From CAYLYM01 sp964387645 (GTDB taxonomy: Bacteria > Calditrichota > Calditrichia > RBG-13-44-9), in the NCBI GenBank assembly GCA_964387645.1, contig CAYLYM010000014.1, positions 1 through 48,241 of the forward strand: DNA of 48,241 nt, given 5' to 3'. The notes below the pieces were generated by a model. The model ran no database searches and had not been told where the DNA came from. It was given only the letters and a program-made list of their open reading frames with translations. Positions 18,465 through 27,784 of this stretch are shown one piece after another. Every line of letters starts with the position of its first letter. Position 1 is the stretch's first letter. Position numbers and translations under genes: made by a program.

Positions 18465-19268
18465 ATGGAAAGACTTGATGTTTTAAAATCTTTTAAAGTT
18501 GACTCTATTCGAGTCAAAATATATGAAACTATCCTGTCGGTGGGGCAGGCCGCAGCAAATTTTGTAACATCAAGAATTAACAAAGCCATTGATGAAAAAG
18601 GAAAAGCTACAATCATCCTTGCTACTGGAGCATCGCAATTTACCTTTTTAGATGCTCTCAAAAGAGACAATTCAATTGATTGGGCAAAAATAACTGTATT
18701 TCATCTTGATGAATATGTCGGTCTTTCTGAAAATCACCCAGCCAGTTTTCGAAGGTACTTACGGGAAAGAATTTTGGATGAAGTTAAGCCAGGAGAATTT
18801 TATTTTCTAAATGGAGACGTTAACGATATTGAAACAGAAATTGCCAGATACGAAAATTTGTTGAAAACTAACCCAATAGATGTTGCCTGTATTGGTATTG
18901 GTGAAAACGGCCATATTGCCTTCAACGATCCGCCTATAGCTGATTTTAATGATACTAAATTGGTAAAGGTGGTGGAATTAGACCAGGTCTCCCGTATGCA
19001 ACAAGTAGGGGAAGGATGGTTTGCCACAATCGATGATGTTCCAAAGCAGGCGCTATCTTTGACCATTCCTGCAATCATGAATGCCAAAACCATCAGTTGT
19101 GTTGTGCCAGAAGAACGCAAAGCCGAACCAGTATATAAAACTCTTTATGGACCAATTTGTACAGATTGCCCGGCTTCTATTTTACGAAAACATCCCGATA
19201 CAATACTTTTTCTGGACCGCTATTCTGCATCAAAATTACCTCTGGACGAAATTCCTAATTCTCATTAG
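18465..19268 (+). CDS. nagB: Glucosamine-6-phosphate deaminase
   Basis: The 267-residue cytosolic enzyme converts glucosamine 6-phosphate to fructose 6-phosphate and ammonia. Key motifs are ILATGASQ (phosphate loop), VFHLDEYVGL with catalytic Asp82 (Asp72 in E. coli), and GIGENGHIAFNDP with His150 (His143 in E. coli). Where E. coli has Asp141 and Glu148 this protein has Asn148 and Asp155; the first change is seen in other NagB proteins, the second is conservative. AAGGAG lies five bases before the ATG. nagA follows after 56 bp, so the two form a natural pathway pair: NagA removes the acetyl group and NagB the amino group of imported N-acetylglucosamine 6-phosphate. No kinase or PTS gene is beside them. 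Confidence 0.9.
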   Translation: MERLDVLKSFKVDSIRVKIYETILSVGQAAANFVTSRINKAIDEKGKATIILATGASQFTFLDALKRDNSIDWAKITVFHLDEYVGLSENHPASFRRYLRERILDEVKPGEFYFLNGDVNDIETEIARYENLLKTNPIDVACIGIGENGHIAFNDPPIADFNDTKLVKVVELDQVSRMQQVGEGWFATIDDVPKQALSLTIPAIMNAKTISCVVPEERKAEPVYKTLYGPICTDCPASILRKHPDTILFLDRYSASKLPLDEIPNSH

Positions 19269-19324
19269 GACCAAACTCTTGTAAATGTCTCAAATGTGTA
19301 ATTCTTAAACTTATTGAAATTAAG

Positions 19325-20521
19325 ATGAGTGAAAACACGCTTCACCAAACTCCGGACAAGAACAAAGAAAAATTAGAAGTGGAAGGACTGTTTTATCGGG
19401 ACGGCACTCCGATATCCATTTTAATTGAAAACGGACACATTAAAGATGTCATAAAGAAAACCAAACTAGAAGATCCCGAAAAACATAATCTTTTTATAGG
19501 TCCTGGCCTTATCGACATCCAGGTTAATGGTTACCTTGGACACGGTTTCACAACCCCTGGATTGACGGTGGAAAACGTCAAAGAGATCACTCAAAACCTC
19601 TGGCGTGTAGGTGTTACAACTTACCTGCCCACCTTGATTACTGCCGACAGCCAAATATTGCTGGAAAACTTTGCAATTTTGGCCAGCGCTATGCGTGATT
19701 CTCAGGTGTCCTGGTCTGTTCCCGGTTTTCATCTGGAAGGACCTTACATCAGCCCGATCGATGGCTTTCGTGGGGCACACAACCGGAAATGGATTCATCC
19801 ACCCAATATCCATGAATTTAATGAATTTCTTACCGCAGCAAGCGGAAAAATTTTACTGGTATCACTAGCGCCGGAGTTACCCGGTGCCATCGACTTTATC
19901 CGATATTGTCAGCAGAAATCTATATCCACTGCTCTGGCTCACCATAACGCTTCGACCCAGATTATCAAGCAAGCCGTTGCTGCCGGTGCCAGGTTAAGTA
20001 CGCATTTAGGAAATGGAATGGCCAATACTATCGCCCGGCATGACAATCCTTTATGGCCACAATTGGCTGAAGAGAACTTGTCCATCAGTATTATTGTAGA
20101 TGGATTTCATTTAACCCCAGAAATGGTTAAAGTATTTTACAAAGCTAAAGGACCTGACAAAATAATTTTAGTTTCGGATACGACCGACTTAGCGGGTCTC
20201 CCACCTGGACAATATATATGGGACAACAAAAAAATTGAATTAAAACCGGAAGGGGTCATTTTTTACCCTGAACAAAATGTTTTAGCAGGTGCTGCGGCTC
20301 CGCTGATCAACGATATCGGCAACATGATTCAGTTTACAAGCTGTAAATTGGCCGAAGCCATCGATATGGTTAGTAAAAATCCTGCCAAACTTTTGGGTTT
20401 AGATGACAGGGGAATTATTGAACCCGGTAAGCGAGCTGATCTCATTCTTTTTACCATTCAAAACAACCGCTTAGAGATTAAAAAGACTCTGATTGCGGGC
20501 AAGACCGTTTATCACAATTGA
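19325..20521 (+). CDS. nagA: N-acetylglucosamine-6-phosphate deacetylase
   Basis: The 398-residue amidohydrolase removes acetate from N-acetylglucosamine 6-phosphate. The order of motifs is that of the family: GPGLIDIQVNGYLGHGF near residue 60, FHLEGPYISPIDGFRGAHN (metal Glu, about 140), TALAHHNAS (metal His, about 200), STHLGNGM (metal His, about 222) and LVSDTTDLAGLPPGQY with the catalytic Asp (about 287). The third motif differs from the better known SLGHTNA-like and THLFNAM forms of E. coli-type enzymes, so it belongs to a divergent subgroup. A start at the ATG at 19325 lacks a good Shine-Dalgarno, so translation may depend on nagB upstream. The next gene starts 200 bp downstream. Confidence 0.88.
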   Translation: MSENTLHQTPDKNKEKLEVEGLFYRDGTPISILIENGHIKDVIKKTKLEDPEKHNLFIGPGLIDIQVNGYLGHGFTTPGLTVENVKEITQNLWRVGVTTYLPTLITADSQILLENFAILASAMRDSQVSWSVPGFHLEGPYISPIDGFRGAHNRKWIHPPNIHEFNEFLTAASGKILLVSLAPELPGAIDFIRYCQQKSISTALAHHNASTQIIKQAVAAGARLSTHLGNGMANTIARHDNPLWPQLAEENLSISIIVDGFHLTPEMVKVFYKAKGPDKIILVSDTTDLAGLPPGQYIWDNKKIELKPEGVIFYPEQNVLAGAAAPLINDIGNMIQFTSCKLAEAIDMVSKNPAKLLGLDDRGIIEPGKRADLILFTIQNNRLEIKKTLIAGKTVYHN

Positions 20522-20721
20522 ACTCTTATAATTGTTTTACTTAAAAGTTTTCATGAAATATGATAACCAGTTCATAAATAAAAATTAAAAACGAGAATCG
20601 AGGTCTACCCTTTTTATATCCATGAGTGTTAATCCCAATTAACCTCAATTACTCTCATCAATGGATTTTCTGAAAACACTTAAGAATAGCTTAATTACTC
20701 ATTAAAAATGGGAGATAAAAA

Positions 20722-21894
20722 ATGAAAAAATTAAGTATTTCTATGATAGTTTTTATATTTTATATCTTCCCACAGATGATTTTTGCTGATAACACTGAAT
20801 CGGCATCACCCTATTTAACTCTGGTCGCCGGGCCTTATCTCCAGCACTTCACTCAAACAAGTATAACTATCATGTGGGAAACAAATTTACCATCCTCATC
20901 TATTGTGGAATTTGGTGAGTCAACTCCTTTAAGTCAAAGGGTTGAACTCAATGATATGGCCACCATACACGAAGTACATTTAACCGGACTAAAGCCTCAA
21001 CATAATTATTTTTATCGCGTCATTTCTCGCAATAATTCAGGAGATGATGTAGTTGCCAGCGATATTTTCACCTTTCAGACGGCTGTCCGGGAAGAATCGG
21101 CCTTTGCTTTCACAGTGGTTGGAGATAATCGCACCTATCCGGATCGTTTTAAAAAGATTTCAGAAAAAATGTGGGCCGAAAGACCTAACTTTGTTCTCCA
21201 TGTTGGAGACGTTGTAACAGATGGGAGAGAAAAGGAACAATGGCTAACGGAATTTTTATGGCCTGCACAGGAACTTATGCGAAGGGTACCCATGTATGTA
21301 GCCATTGGTAACCATGAACGAAACGCCCATTGGTTCTATGATTATCTCTCTTACCCCCAACCGGAAAACTATTATTCGTTTAAATTTGGAAACGCTGAAT
21401 TTTTTATCATAGACAGTAACGAAGACTTTACTCTTGAATCCAAACAAGTGAAATGGTTGGAAAATGCTTTGAAATCCAGTAAAGCGAAATGGAAATTTGT
21501 GGCCCACCACCATCCGCCTTATTCATCAGACGAAAATGATTATGGCGACACCTATTTCGAAAAATCTGAACTGGGGGATTTGAATATTCGACAATTGGTA
21601 CCTTTATATGAAAAGTACCATGTTGACATTGTCTGGGTGGGACATATTCATTCCTATGAACGCACCTGGCCAATCAAAGGAAATAAAATTGATGAGAAAA
21701 ACGGAGTTATTTATATTCAAACAGGAGGTGGTGGTGCCCCATTAGAAAATTTCGCTCCCACCCGAAGCTGGTTTACTGCAAAAGTATTAAGTAATTGGCA
21801 ATATTGCTTAGTTATTATCCACGACGGAACTTTACAAATGATGGCATATGATATTGATGGAAAGTTGTATGATTATCTGGAATTAAAGAAATAA
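20722..21894 (+). CDS. Secreted purple-acid-phosphatase-like metallophosphoesterase
   Basis: The 390-residue protein has a signal peptide (SISMIVFIFYIFPQMIFA), an N-terminal Fn3-like purple acid phosphatase domain (about 30-125, starting LVAGPYLQHFTQTSITIMWE) and a calcineurin-like catalytic domain (about 130-350). All five metal motifs are present: VVGDNR, HVGDVV, IGNHE, AHHHPPYS and VGHIHSYERTWP. It should hydrolyse phosphate monoesters outside the cytoplasm; the natural substrate is not visible. GGGAG lies seven bases before the ATG. It follows nagA by 200 bp on the same strand and may belong to the same scavenging programme, though this is only context. Confidence 0.88.
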   Translation: MKKLSISMIVFIFYIFPQMIFADNTESASPYLTLVAGPYLQHFTQTSITIMWETNLPSSSIVEFGESTPLSQRVELNDMATIHEVHLTGLKPQHNYFYRVISRNNSGDDVVASDIFTFQTAVREESAFAFTVVGDNRTYPDRFKKISEKMWAERPNFVLHVGDVVTDGREKEQWLTEFLWPAQELMRRVPMYVAIGNHERNAHWFYDYLSYPQPENYYSFKFGNAEFFIIDSNEDFTLESKQVKWLENALKSSKAKWKFVAHHHPPYSSDENDYGDTYFEKSELGDLNIRQLVPLYEKYHVDIVWVGHIHSYERTWPIKGNKIDEKNGVIYIQTGGGGAPLENFAPTRSWFTAKVLSNWQYCLVIIHDGTLQMMAYDIDGKLYDYLELKK

Positions 21895-22241
21895 TTTTAA
21901 CTCCGGGATCCAAAGCTCATAGTTTATTATCAATTATTCACAGTTTATATAGCAATTAAATTAGGATTATTCAGCCACTGGGAATCACAATAATTAATGT
22001 CAATAAAAATATATTACTACAAAATAATTAGCTAAATCTAAAAGGTATTTTTTAAATTCCATTAAATGTTTTACAACACAAATATAAAAACTCAATACTG
22101 CTTAAAAACCGATCAATTGTAAAATATTTAGAACATTAATAAGGTCTTAACAATATTAAAAAAAATAAGAAATATAAATATATGCCCTGCAGTGTTGTCT
22201 AATTTTAGCAAAAAAAACCAAACATCAGGATAAAAGATACT
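21895..22241. other. Convergent intergenic region, no gene seen
   Basis: This 347-bp AT-rich spacer lies between the phosphatase and the end of the UbiB gene. No strong terminator hairpin with a T-run was found. It contains the 16-mer GTATTTTTTAAATTCC at 22045-22060, which occurs again at 24614-24629 in another spacer. Confidence 0.5.
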
Positions 22242-23927
22242 CTACAATTTCCCAGAGCGTAAGATAGCGATGATCAACCAGAATCCCAATACGGTTGCCA
22301 GAACATAACCGATGATCCCAATGGCGGGATATCCCCACAAAAAGGGGCCCTTATTCAATTGAATAACCATGGACGAACCGATTATCAGCGCAGCAATAAT
22401 AAGAGAGAATGCAATGCGATTACTGGAGCGATCTAATTCCCGGGTAAGATGTTCCAATCCCTGGTGAAAAAACCTCACGGTAATCCGATCTTTTTTAAAT
22501 TTCAAGATAATATTATGGATATCTTCAGGTAGAGATCTGAACAAATCATAACCCGTCTCGATCATGCGGTTGAAATTGCGATAGTGATAAGTGGGGTTCC
22601 AGCGATGGAAAAGTAGTCGGCGCGTATAGGGGACAAGCAGTTCCAAAATATTAAAATCCGGACATAGTTGCCGCCCTAAAGATTCAGATAATGAAATAGC
22701 CCTGCCCATCATTACCATATCAGAGGGCAATTTGATCTGATAATTACGGACTAATTCCATGAATTCATTCATAAGCTGTGTGGTATTCAATTGACCCAGA
22801 GGAACTCCATAATAACGATCCAAATAATCTAACAAATCCCGGCGAAGTTGGCGAACATTAATTTGTTCTTCCACCATTCCAATATTTAACAAGACTCGAG
22901 TAATTCTATAAACATCTTTATTGATAATTCCCTTGGCAAGCTCTAACAGGTACATTTTCATCTCTTCGTCTACCCGGCCAACCATCCCAAAATCCACCAG
23001 CACGAGCACATTGCCAGGTAATACAAAAATATTTCCCGGATGAGGATCAGCATGAAAAATACCAAATTCAAAAATCTGTTTCATCAAGGCCCTGGCCCCA
23101 TTTATAGCCACCTGCTTTGGATCAATATCGCTTTTGGCATATTGTTCAATGTCAGTGATTTTAATTCCCTTGATGTACTCAACTATCAAAATTCTGGGTG
23201 TAGTGTATTTCCAATAAACATAGGGAATCTTTATCGTTTCATCATCAAAAAAATGACGGCGGAATATATCGATATACCTTCCCTCGATTACAAAATTCTG
23301 TTCCCTTTTAATGGTTCTGGAAAATTCTTTCACAATTCCAGTAGGATTATATAATTTGCTTTCAGGAATGTACTTTTCAATCAATTCAGCCAAATTAAAG
23401 AGAATTTCGAGATCCGTATCAATTGTTTTTTGGATATTTGGACGTAAAACTTTTACGGCAACATTTTCTCCACTTTTTAAGCGGGCTCGATAAACCTGGG
23501 CCATGGATGCTGCCGCTTCTGGCTCTTCCTCAAAGTCCTGAAATATCTCTTGCAATGTTGCACTGTATTCATTTTCGATGTAAGGCTTCAGTTCTTCAAA
23601 GGGTATCGGTGCAACTTCATCCTGTAATTTGGCAAATTCTTCTGCAAAATGTGGTGGGATAAGATCAGGACGAACACTCAACATTTGTCCCAGTTTTATA
23701 AAAGTCGAACCAAGTTCTTCAAATGCCATTCTAAGCCGAACAGCAGTTCCTAAAACGGAAAATTCTTTTTTCTCCAGACGAGGCAAAATTTTTTTTGAAA
23801 CTTCTAACAGTAAGCCGACTTGAATTCTTTCGACCAGATCCCAGAAACCATATTTCACCAGAACACGCAGAATATCCTGATAACGGTTCAGATGCCGCAA
23901 CGACTTGCGCAAATTTAACGGTCTCAT
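22242..23927 (-). CDS. UbiB/ABC1/AarF-family atypical kinase
   Basis: The 561-residue protein is an ADCK/UbiB atypical protein-kinase-like ATPase. It shows the family-specific KxGQ motif in FIKLGQMLSVRPDLIP (78-81), the Ala-rich loop in EAAASMAQVYRARL in place of a Gly-rich loop, the lysine in NVAVKVLRP, and the catalytic and metal motifs FHADPHPGNIF and LVDFGMVG. Two membrane helices follow at about 505-525 and 532-555. In other bacteria UbiB supports ubiquinone synthesis or lipid handling at the membrane; whether it serves quinone synthesis here is unknown. AAGGAA precedes the ATG by five bases. The phasin-like gene lies 20 bp upstream, so the two form an operon. Confidence 0.92.
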   Translation of the reverse strand: MRPLNLRKSLRHLNRYQDILRVLVKYGFWDLVERIQVGLLLEVSKKILPRLEKKEFSVLGTAVRLRMAFEELGSTFIKLGQMLSVRPDLIPPHFAEEFAKLQDEVAPIPFEELKPYIENEYSATLQEIFQDFEEEPEAAASMAQVYRARLKSGENVAVKVLRPNIQKTIDTDLEILFNLAELIEKYIPESKLYNPTGIVKEFSRTIKREQNFVIEGRYIDIFRRHFFDDETIKIPYVYWKYTTPRILIVEYIKGIKITDIEQYAKSDIDPKQVAINGARALMKQIFEFGIFHADPHPGNIFVLPGNVLVLVDFGMVGRVDEEMKMYLLELAKGIINKDVYRITRVLLNIGMVEEQINVRQLRRDLLDYLDRYYGVPLGQLNTTQLMNEFMELVRNYQIKLPSDMVMMGRAISLSESLGRQLCPDFNILELLVPYTRRLLFHRWNPTYHYRNFNRMIETGYDLFRSLPEDIHNIILKFKKDRITVRFFHQGLEHLTRELDRSSNRIAFSLIIAALIIGSSMVIQLNKGPFLWGYPAIGIIGYVLATVLGFWLIIAILRSGKL

Positions 23928-23947
23928 TCTATTTCCTTAAAATTCAA

Positions 23948-24250
23948 TTAGCTCTTGCTTTCTAATAGTTTTTCAATTTTCTCCAGTTTCTTTTTCAGAT
24001 CTTCAATATCCTGTTTGGTGGGTAATCCCAACTCTTTTATCGCCTTTTCAACAGCGGTCTTAATACGATTAATAACTGCTTGCTCTTCCTTTTCTACCTT
24101 TTTCATTATATCCTGAACTGTAGTGGCTTTTTGTTCCTGTTTTAATTGCCCCTTTTCAATCAGTTCATCAACCAGATTTTCGACCTTTTCTCTGGTAACT
24201 GTTACTGCTCCTAAACCCAAATAAATACTTTTTTTGACAAGATCTAACAT
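23948..24250 (-). CDS. Phasin-like (PhaF/PhaI type) helical protein
   Basis: The 100-residue product begins MLDLVKKSIYLGLGAVTVTR followed by EKVENLVDELIEKGQ, which matches the N-terminal amphipathic region of polyhydroxyalkanoate-granule-associated phasins of the PhaF/PhaI group. The rest is a charged coiled coil (about 50-98). Phasins coat polyester granules, but many proteins of this short kind occur in species without such granules and next to UbiB-like genes, so a membrane or lipid-associated structural role is also possible. GGGGAG stands seven bases before the ATG. No polyester synthase gene is present in the window. Confidence 0.75.
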   Translation of the reverse strand: MLDLVKKSIYLGLGAVTVTREKVENLVDELIEKGQLKQEQKATTVQDIMKKVEKEEQAVINRIKTAVEKAIKELGLPTKQDIEDLKKKLEKIEKLLESKS

Positions 24251-24883
24251 GGCTTATCTCCCCTTTTTTTATTTAATATTAAAAAAGTTTGACATTTATT
24301 GGTATATCACAAAACATTTTTATGAAACTAACCGATTCTAATTCTGACCCAACACTTTTTTATTCATATTAATTTAATATAATTTCTGGTAATTTTGACT
24401 CATTTTATAGGGGAAAATCTATTTTTTTCTTTTTTTACCTTTTTTCCAATATTGAACCAATGTCAGAAATTGTTCGCTTGCTAAAAATAACAATCCAAGA
24501 AAAATAGTTATGATCTGTTACACACTAATAATAGCTCTGGTAAATTACTAATTAAAAGAAAACTAACATAAATAAAAAAAATAAACGCAAAACGATCAAA
24601 TTAATTAAAAAGAGTATTTTTTAAATTCCTCAAGATACTGAAATTCAATTACCCACCAAAGATATAAGAAGAGTCAAAATAATTTGAAAATTAGTTAATC
24701 AATAATTATATTTGTAATATCGAAATATTTTAAATAATAAAGAATTTTATACATTTATGTTTTTACATTGTAATTAATATTAAATACTAATTGAAAAACT
24801 GTTGATAATAGCATTTCTTTAATAATCTGGTTCAAAATTTTTATAATCCAAAATTAAATAACTAAACATAAAGGAATAAACTC
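24251..24883. other. Divergent intergenic region, no gene seen
   Basis: This 633-bp spacer is very AT-rich and has stops in every frame. It should hold the promoters of the phasin/ubiB operon and of the plus-strand hydrolase. The 9-mer AAACGATCA (24590-24598) and the 16-mer GTATTTTTTAAATTCC (24614-24629) recur in other spacers of the window. No RNA gene was recognised. Confidence 0.5.
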
Positions 24884-25615
24884 ATGAAACCTATACTCAC
24901 CCTAATTTTTATTTTACTAGGTCTCATAAATATTTCAATTCCAGCACAATTCGAGAAAGATATTATCCCCACTAACAAAGGAGATCTCGAAATTACCTTT
25001 ATCGGACATGGCTCACTTATGTTCAAATTTCAGGGCAAAATTATTCATGTAGATCCTTACAGCAAATTAGCTGATTATTCCCAATTCCCCAAAGCCGATC
25101 TAATCCTCATTACGCATGAACATGGAGATCATCTGGATCCAAAGGCTTTACAATTCATCAAAACAGACAAAACCAAGATCGTTTTAACAGAACTCTGTTA
25201 TGAACGTCTGGGCGAAGGTATAGTCATGAAAAATGGAGATGTCCGAACCATTGAAAAACTTAAAATTGAATCTGTTCCCGCTTACAATCTGGTCCACAAA
25301 AGAAAAAATGGTCAACCTTTTCATCCTAAAGGAAATGGGAATGGTTATATAATTACTTTTGGAAATAAACGTGTATACGTGGCGGGTGACACTGAAAATA
25401 TACCGGAAATGAAAGCGTTGAAAAACATCGATATCGCCTTTTTACCTATGAACGTACCCTACACAATGACACCAGAAATGGTAGCAGATGCAGCCAGAGC
25501 CTTTAAACCAAAAATATTATATCCTTATCATTATGGAAAAACAGATCCTTTAAAATTAGTCGAATTACTTAAAGATACTCCAGAAATAGAAATTCGAATA
25601 CGCAAAATGCAATAA
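24884..25615 (+). CDS. Secreted metallo-beta-lactamase-fold hydrolase (UlaG/UPF0173-like)
   Basis: The 243-residue protein has a signal peptide (LTLIFILLGLINISIPA) and a metallo-beta-lactamase fold. The metal motif THEHGDHLD (His78, His80, Asp82, His83) is present, followed by VYVAGDTENIPEM with the bridging Asp and YPYHYGKTDP with the last His. The short layout is that of the UPF0173/UlaG-like group of metal-dependent hydrolases, but unlike most of those it is exported. The substrate is unknown. AAGGAA lies seven bases before the ATG. It appears to be transcribed alone. Confidence 0.85.
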   Translation: MKPILTLIFILLGLINISIPAQFEKDIIPTNKGDLEITFIGHGSLMFKFQGKIIHVDPYSKLADYSQFPKADLILITHEHGDHLDPKALQFIKTDKTKIVLTELCYERLGEGIVMKNGDVRTIEKLKIESVPAYNLVHKRKNGQPFHPKGNGNGYIITFGNKRVYVAGDTENIPEMKALKNIDIAFLPMNVPYTMTPEMVADAARAFKPKILYPYHYGKTDPLKLVELLKDTPEIEIRIRKMQ

Positions 25616-26696
25616 TCGTTCGATATTCTAAAATACTTTTTGTTGTCAAATAGACCTTATTAAAGAATATTTGGCAATTTCTAAAACAAATCCATTTATA
25701 GGGGATATTCTTCACCTTTTTTACAGTTATTTTTTATTGCCTTCGCTTTAAAAGAAACAGATATATAATTTTTACTATTTTTCAATTAGATAAAATTCAT
25801 CTATGTTCTAGCGTTTTAAATGAATCTCATAGACGTATTTATTTTCCCCAGTTCTTATTCAAAATTAAAAAATCTTTCTGCAACTTTTATTTTTCCAACT
25901 TTTATGTTTTTTCTTATTAACGGAACATCTACCAAAAATTTTGAGCTATACACTACTGTTATTTTTACAACCGTACTGCCGTATAGTATATCTACATCAA
26001 AGTTCCAACCCGGAAATTAGGGAATTACCTGGTTCAATTTTACTTTGTGACTGCTCTGCTGGATTCACTTTGTCTTATAATGTCAATAAGACATTTGGTA
26101 TGATTCAGAATATATGGGTTACAATTGGTGGGTCAATTTGGCAAGCGTGTTGGTTGTTATAGATTGGCTTTTTTCAGAGAAATACCCCTATTCACTTCTC
26201 GGCTATTACATTTGAAAAAAGATCAGCAGACTGTAAAACCTTTCTTATGTTAATTGGAGATATTGATAATCGTTATCCCCATTAGATTATTTTAATTTAT
26301 TTTCTTAAATGCCTCCCGATTACAGAATTGGAAATTGGGGCTGTTTTATTTCAATTTATTGGCCACTTTCTTAATGTAGTTATTCCTGGAAAACTTTTTC
26401 TCACTGTATTTTATTCACTAACTTGATCAGGAATATCCAAAAAGTGGTTCAACTTTCACATCGCTTCACTTATTATTGGTCTGATACATTAAACTAATTA
26501 GTGATAAAATCATTAATAAGATATTTTATTGAAGCAGAAAAATTTCACGGCTGGACGTATAAAAATGGAAATCATTTTGTATTGATTAAATTGTTACACA
26601 CATCCACTGATTAATATAAGCTCTATTTTTCAATAAAACATTTTATCATAAACTTCGGAAACTATTCTTTATATTAAAATGATAGGTTGCTTGCCT
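25616..26696. other. 1.1-kb region without an intact gene, possible decayed coding DNA
   Basis: This is the largest gene-free stretch in the window. No open frame longer than about 75 codons exists, and those seen lack start signals. Parts read like protein when stops are ignored. On the minus strand about 25850-26010, the peptide FPGWNFDVDILYGSTVVKIT continues through KFLVDVPLIRKN to a stop. On the plus strand near 26330 a frame reads EIGAVLFQFIGHFLNVVIPG. Neither matches a family I recognise, and in-frame stops break both. It may be the remains of one or more lost genes, or simply spacer between the plus-strand hydrolase and the right-hand minus-strand block. Confidence 0.35.
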
Positions 26697-27530
26697 CTAT
26701 ACGCCACTATATGCTGAGAAACCGCCATCCACTGGAACTACAACACCTGTAACAAATTTGGAAGCAGGAGAAAGTAACCATAAGACAGCACCCAAAAGAT
26801 CATCGGGGCGCCCCAATCGTCTCATCGGTGTGTGTTGCAAAATTGCCTGACCACGTTGGGTATATTTCCCGGTTTTCTTATCGATTAATAGATATCGGTT
26901 CTGTTTTGTTAAGAAGAAACCTGGAGCAATGGCATTTACTCGAATTTTATTAGAAAAATTCTGCGCCATATAAACAGCTAACCATTTGGTAAAATTGCTT
27001 ATAGCTGCTTTAGCAGCTGAATAAGCCACTACCCGCGTTAGAGGACGTAAGGCTGCCATAGAAGAAATATTCAGGATTTGACCTTCTCCCTTCTCAGCCA
27101 TATATCTTCCAAATTTCTGGCAGGGTAGAATTGTACCAAGAAAGTTCAAATCTGAAGTCGCACGAAACGCCTCGGGAGCTATATAAAAAAATTCTCTGTC
27201 ATTAGTTACTGTGGCCTTTTGATTGTTACCTCCCGCTGCATTTACTAAAATATTAACTAAACCTAAATCGTTATAGACCTTATCGGCCGCCTCCTGTAAA
27301 GCATCGGGATCTAACACATCTACCTGACCGATGATGACTTCTCCTCTGGCGGATTCAAACTTCTTTTTTAAATCTTCAGAAAGTTCGGGATTGATATCCA
27401 GCACTGCCACATCTGCTCCCAGGTTCGCCAATGTTGCAGCAATTTCACCTCCCAGAACACCAGTACCACCAGTTACAACTGCAACTTTACCTGAAAAATA
27501 ATTAGTATCTTTCAATTCATTTAAATACAT
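26697..27530 (-). CDS. SDR-family oxidoreductase, mannonate oxidoreductase-like
   Basis: The 277-residue enzyme is a classical short-chain dehydrogenase. It has the cofactor motif TGGTGVLG (20-27), an Asp after strand 2 in VAVLDINPEL (suggesting NAD preference), NAAGG (97-101), the catalytic Ser157 region ISSMAA and YSAAK (Tyr170, Lys174). The long segment after the active site, with NAIAPGFFLTKQNRYLL and HTPMRRLGRPDDL, resembles SDR enzymes annotated as D-mannonate/fructuronate oxidoreductases in hexuronate breakdown. That would fit a sugar-catabolic locus, but the substrate is inferred. I chose the ATG at 27530 because AAAGG precedes it; an upstream TTG would add 22 unlikely residues. A 29-bp palindrome lies just upstream. 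Confidence 0.85.
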   Translation of the reverse strand: MYLNELKDTNYFSGKVAVVTGGTGVLGGEIAATLANLGADVAVLDINPELSEDLKKKFESARGEVIIGQVDVLDPDALQEAADKVYNDLGLVNILVNAAGGNNQKATVTNDREFFYIAPEAFRATSDLNFLGTILPCQKFGRYMAEKGEGQILNISSMAALRPLTRVVAYSAAKAAISNFTKWLAVYMAQNFSNKIRVNAIAPGFFLTKQNRYLLIDKKTGKYTQRGQAILQHTPMRRLGRPDDLLGAVLWLLSPASKFVTGVVVPVDGGFSAYSGV

Positions 27531-27546
27531 AATAACCTTTTCAAAA

Positions 27547-27575
27547 TTGTCTAATTTTAATTTAAAATTAGACAA
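27547..27575. promoter_or_regulatory. 29-bp perfect palindrome upstream of the SDR gene (operator candidate)
   Basis: The arms TTGTCTAATTTTAA (27547-27560) and TTAAAATTAGACAA (27562-27575) are exact reverse complements around a single T at 27561. The site ends 17 bp before the SDR start codon. A second palindrome, TGTATACA (27579-27586), follows at once and resembles half of the GTATAC-centred operators of GntR-family uronate regulators. As RNA it would be a 14-bp hairpin in the leader, so it may act at the DNA or the RNA level. No GntR gene is in the window. Confidence 0.55.
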
Positions 27576-27597
27576 AATGTATACAAAATCTTTCAAT

Positions 27598-27629
27598 AAA
27601 GTATTCTACTACTTGTAATAGAATACTTT
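27598..27629. promoter_or_regulatory. 11-bp-arm inverted repeat upstream of the SDR gene
   Basis: AAAGTATTCTA (27598-27608) and TAGAATACTTT (27619-27629) are exact inverted copies with a 10-base loop. No T-run follows on either strand, so it is not a standard terminator. It may be an operator or a processing hairpin between the small membrane protein gene and the SDR gene. Confidence 0.45.
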
Positions 27630-27665
27630 GAATAAAAGATAAATCGTCCACAATTTACCAAAGCA

Positions 27666-27726
27666 TCTGGTAACTCCTTTCTTACGTTTACATCAATTTT
27701 ATTCCAAAATCCCTGAAGTTACCAGA
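27666..27726. repeat. Spaced inverted repeat TCTGGTAACT / AGTTACCAGA
   Basis: The two 10-bp arms (27666-27675 and 27717-27726) are exact reverse complements separated by 41 bp. It is the third inverted repeat in the 254-bp spacer before the SDR gene. It could bind a dimeric regulator at two half-sites or be chance. Confidence 0.35.
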
Positions 27727-27784
27727 CGATACCTTTTTTGTTAACATAACCAGTTTTGAAAATAGAATTAAAAAATATTGCGAT

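Noticed and set aside
25820..26162. Two overlapping short open frames (66 and 73 codons) in the gene-free kilobase
   Set aside because: No start signal, no similarity recognised and odd composition; kept only as possible traces of decay.
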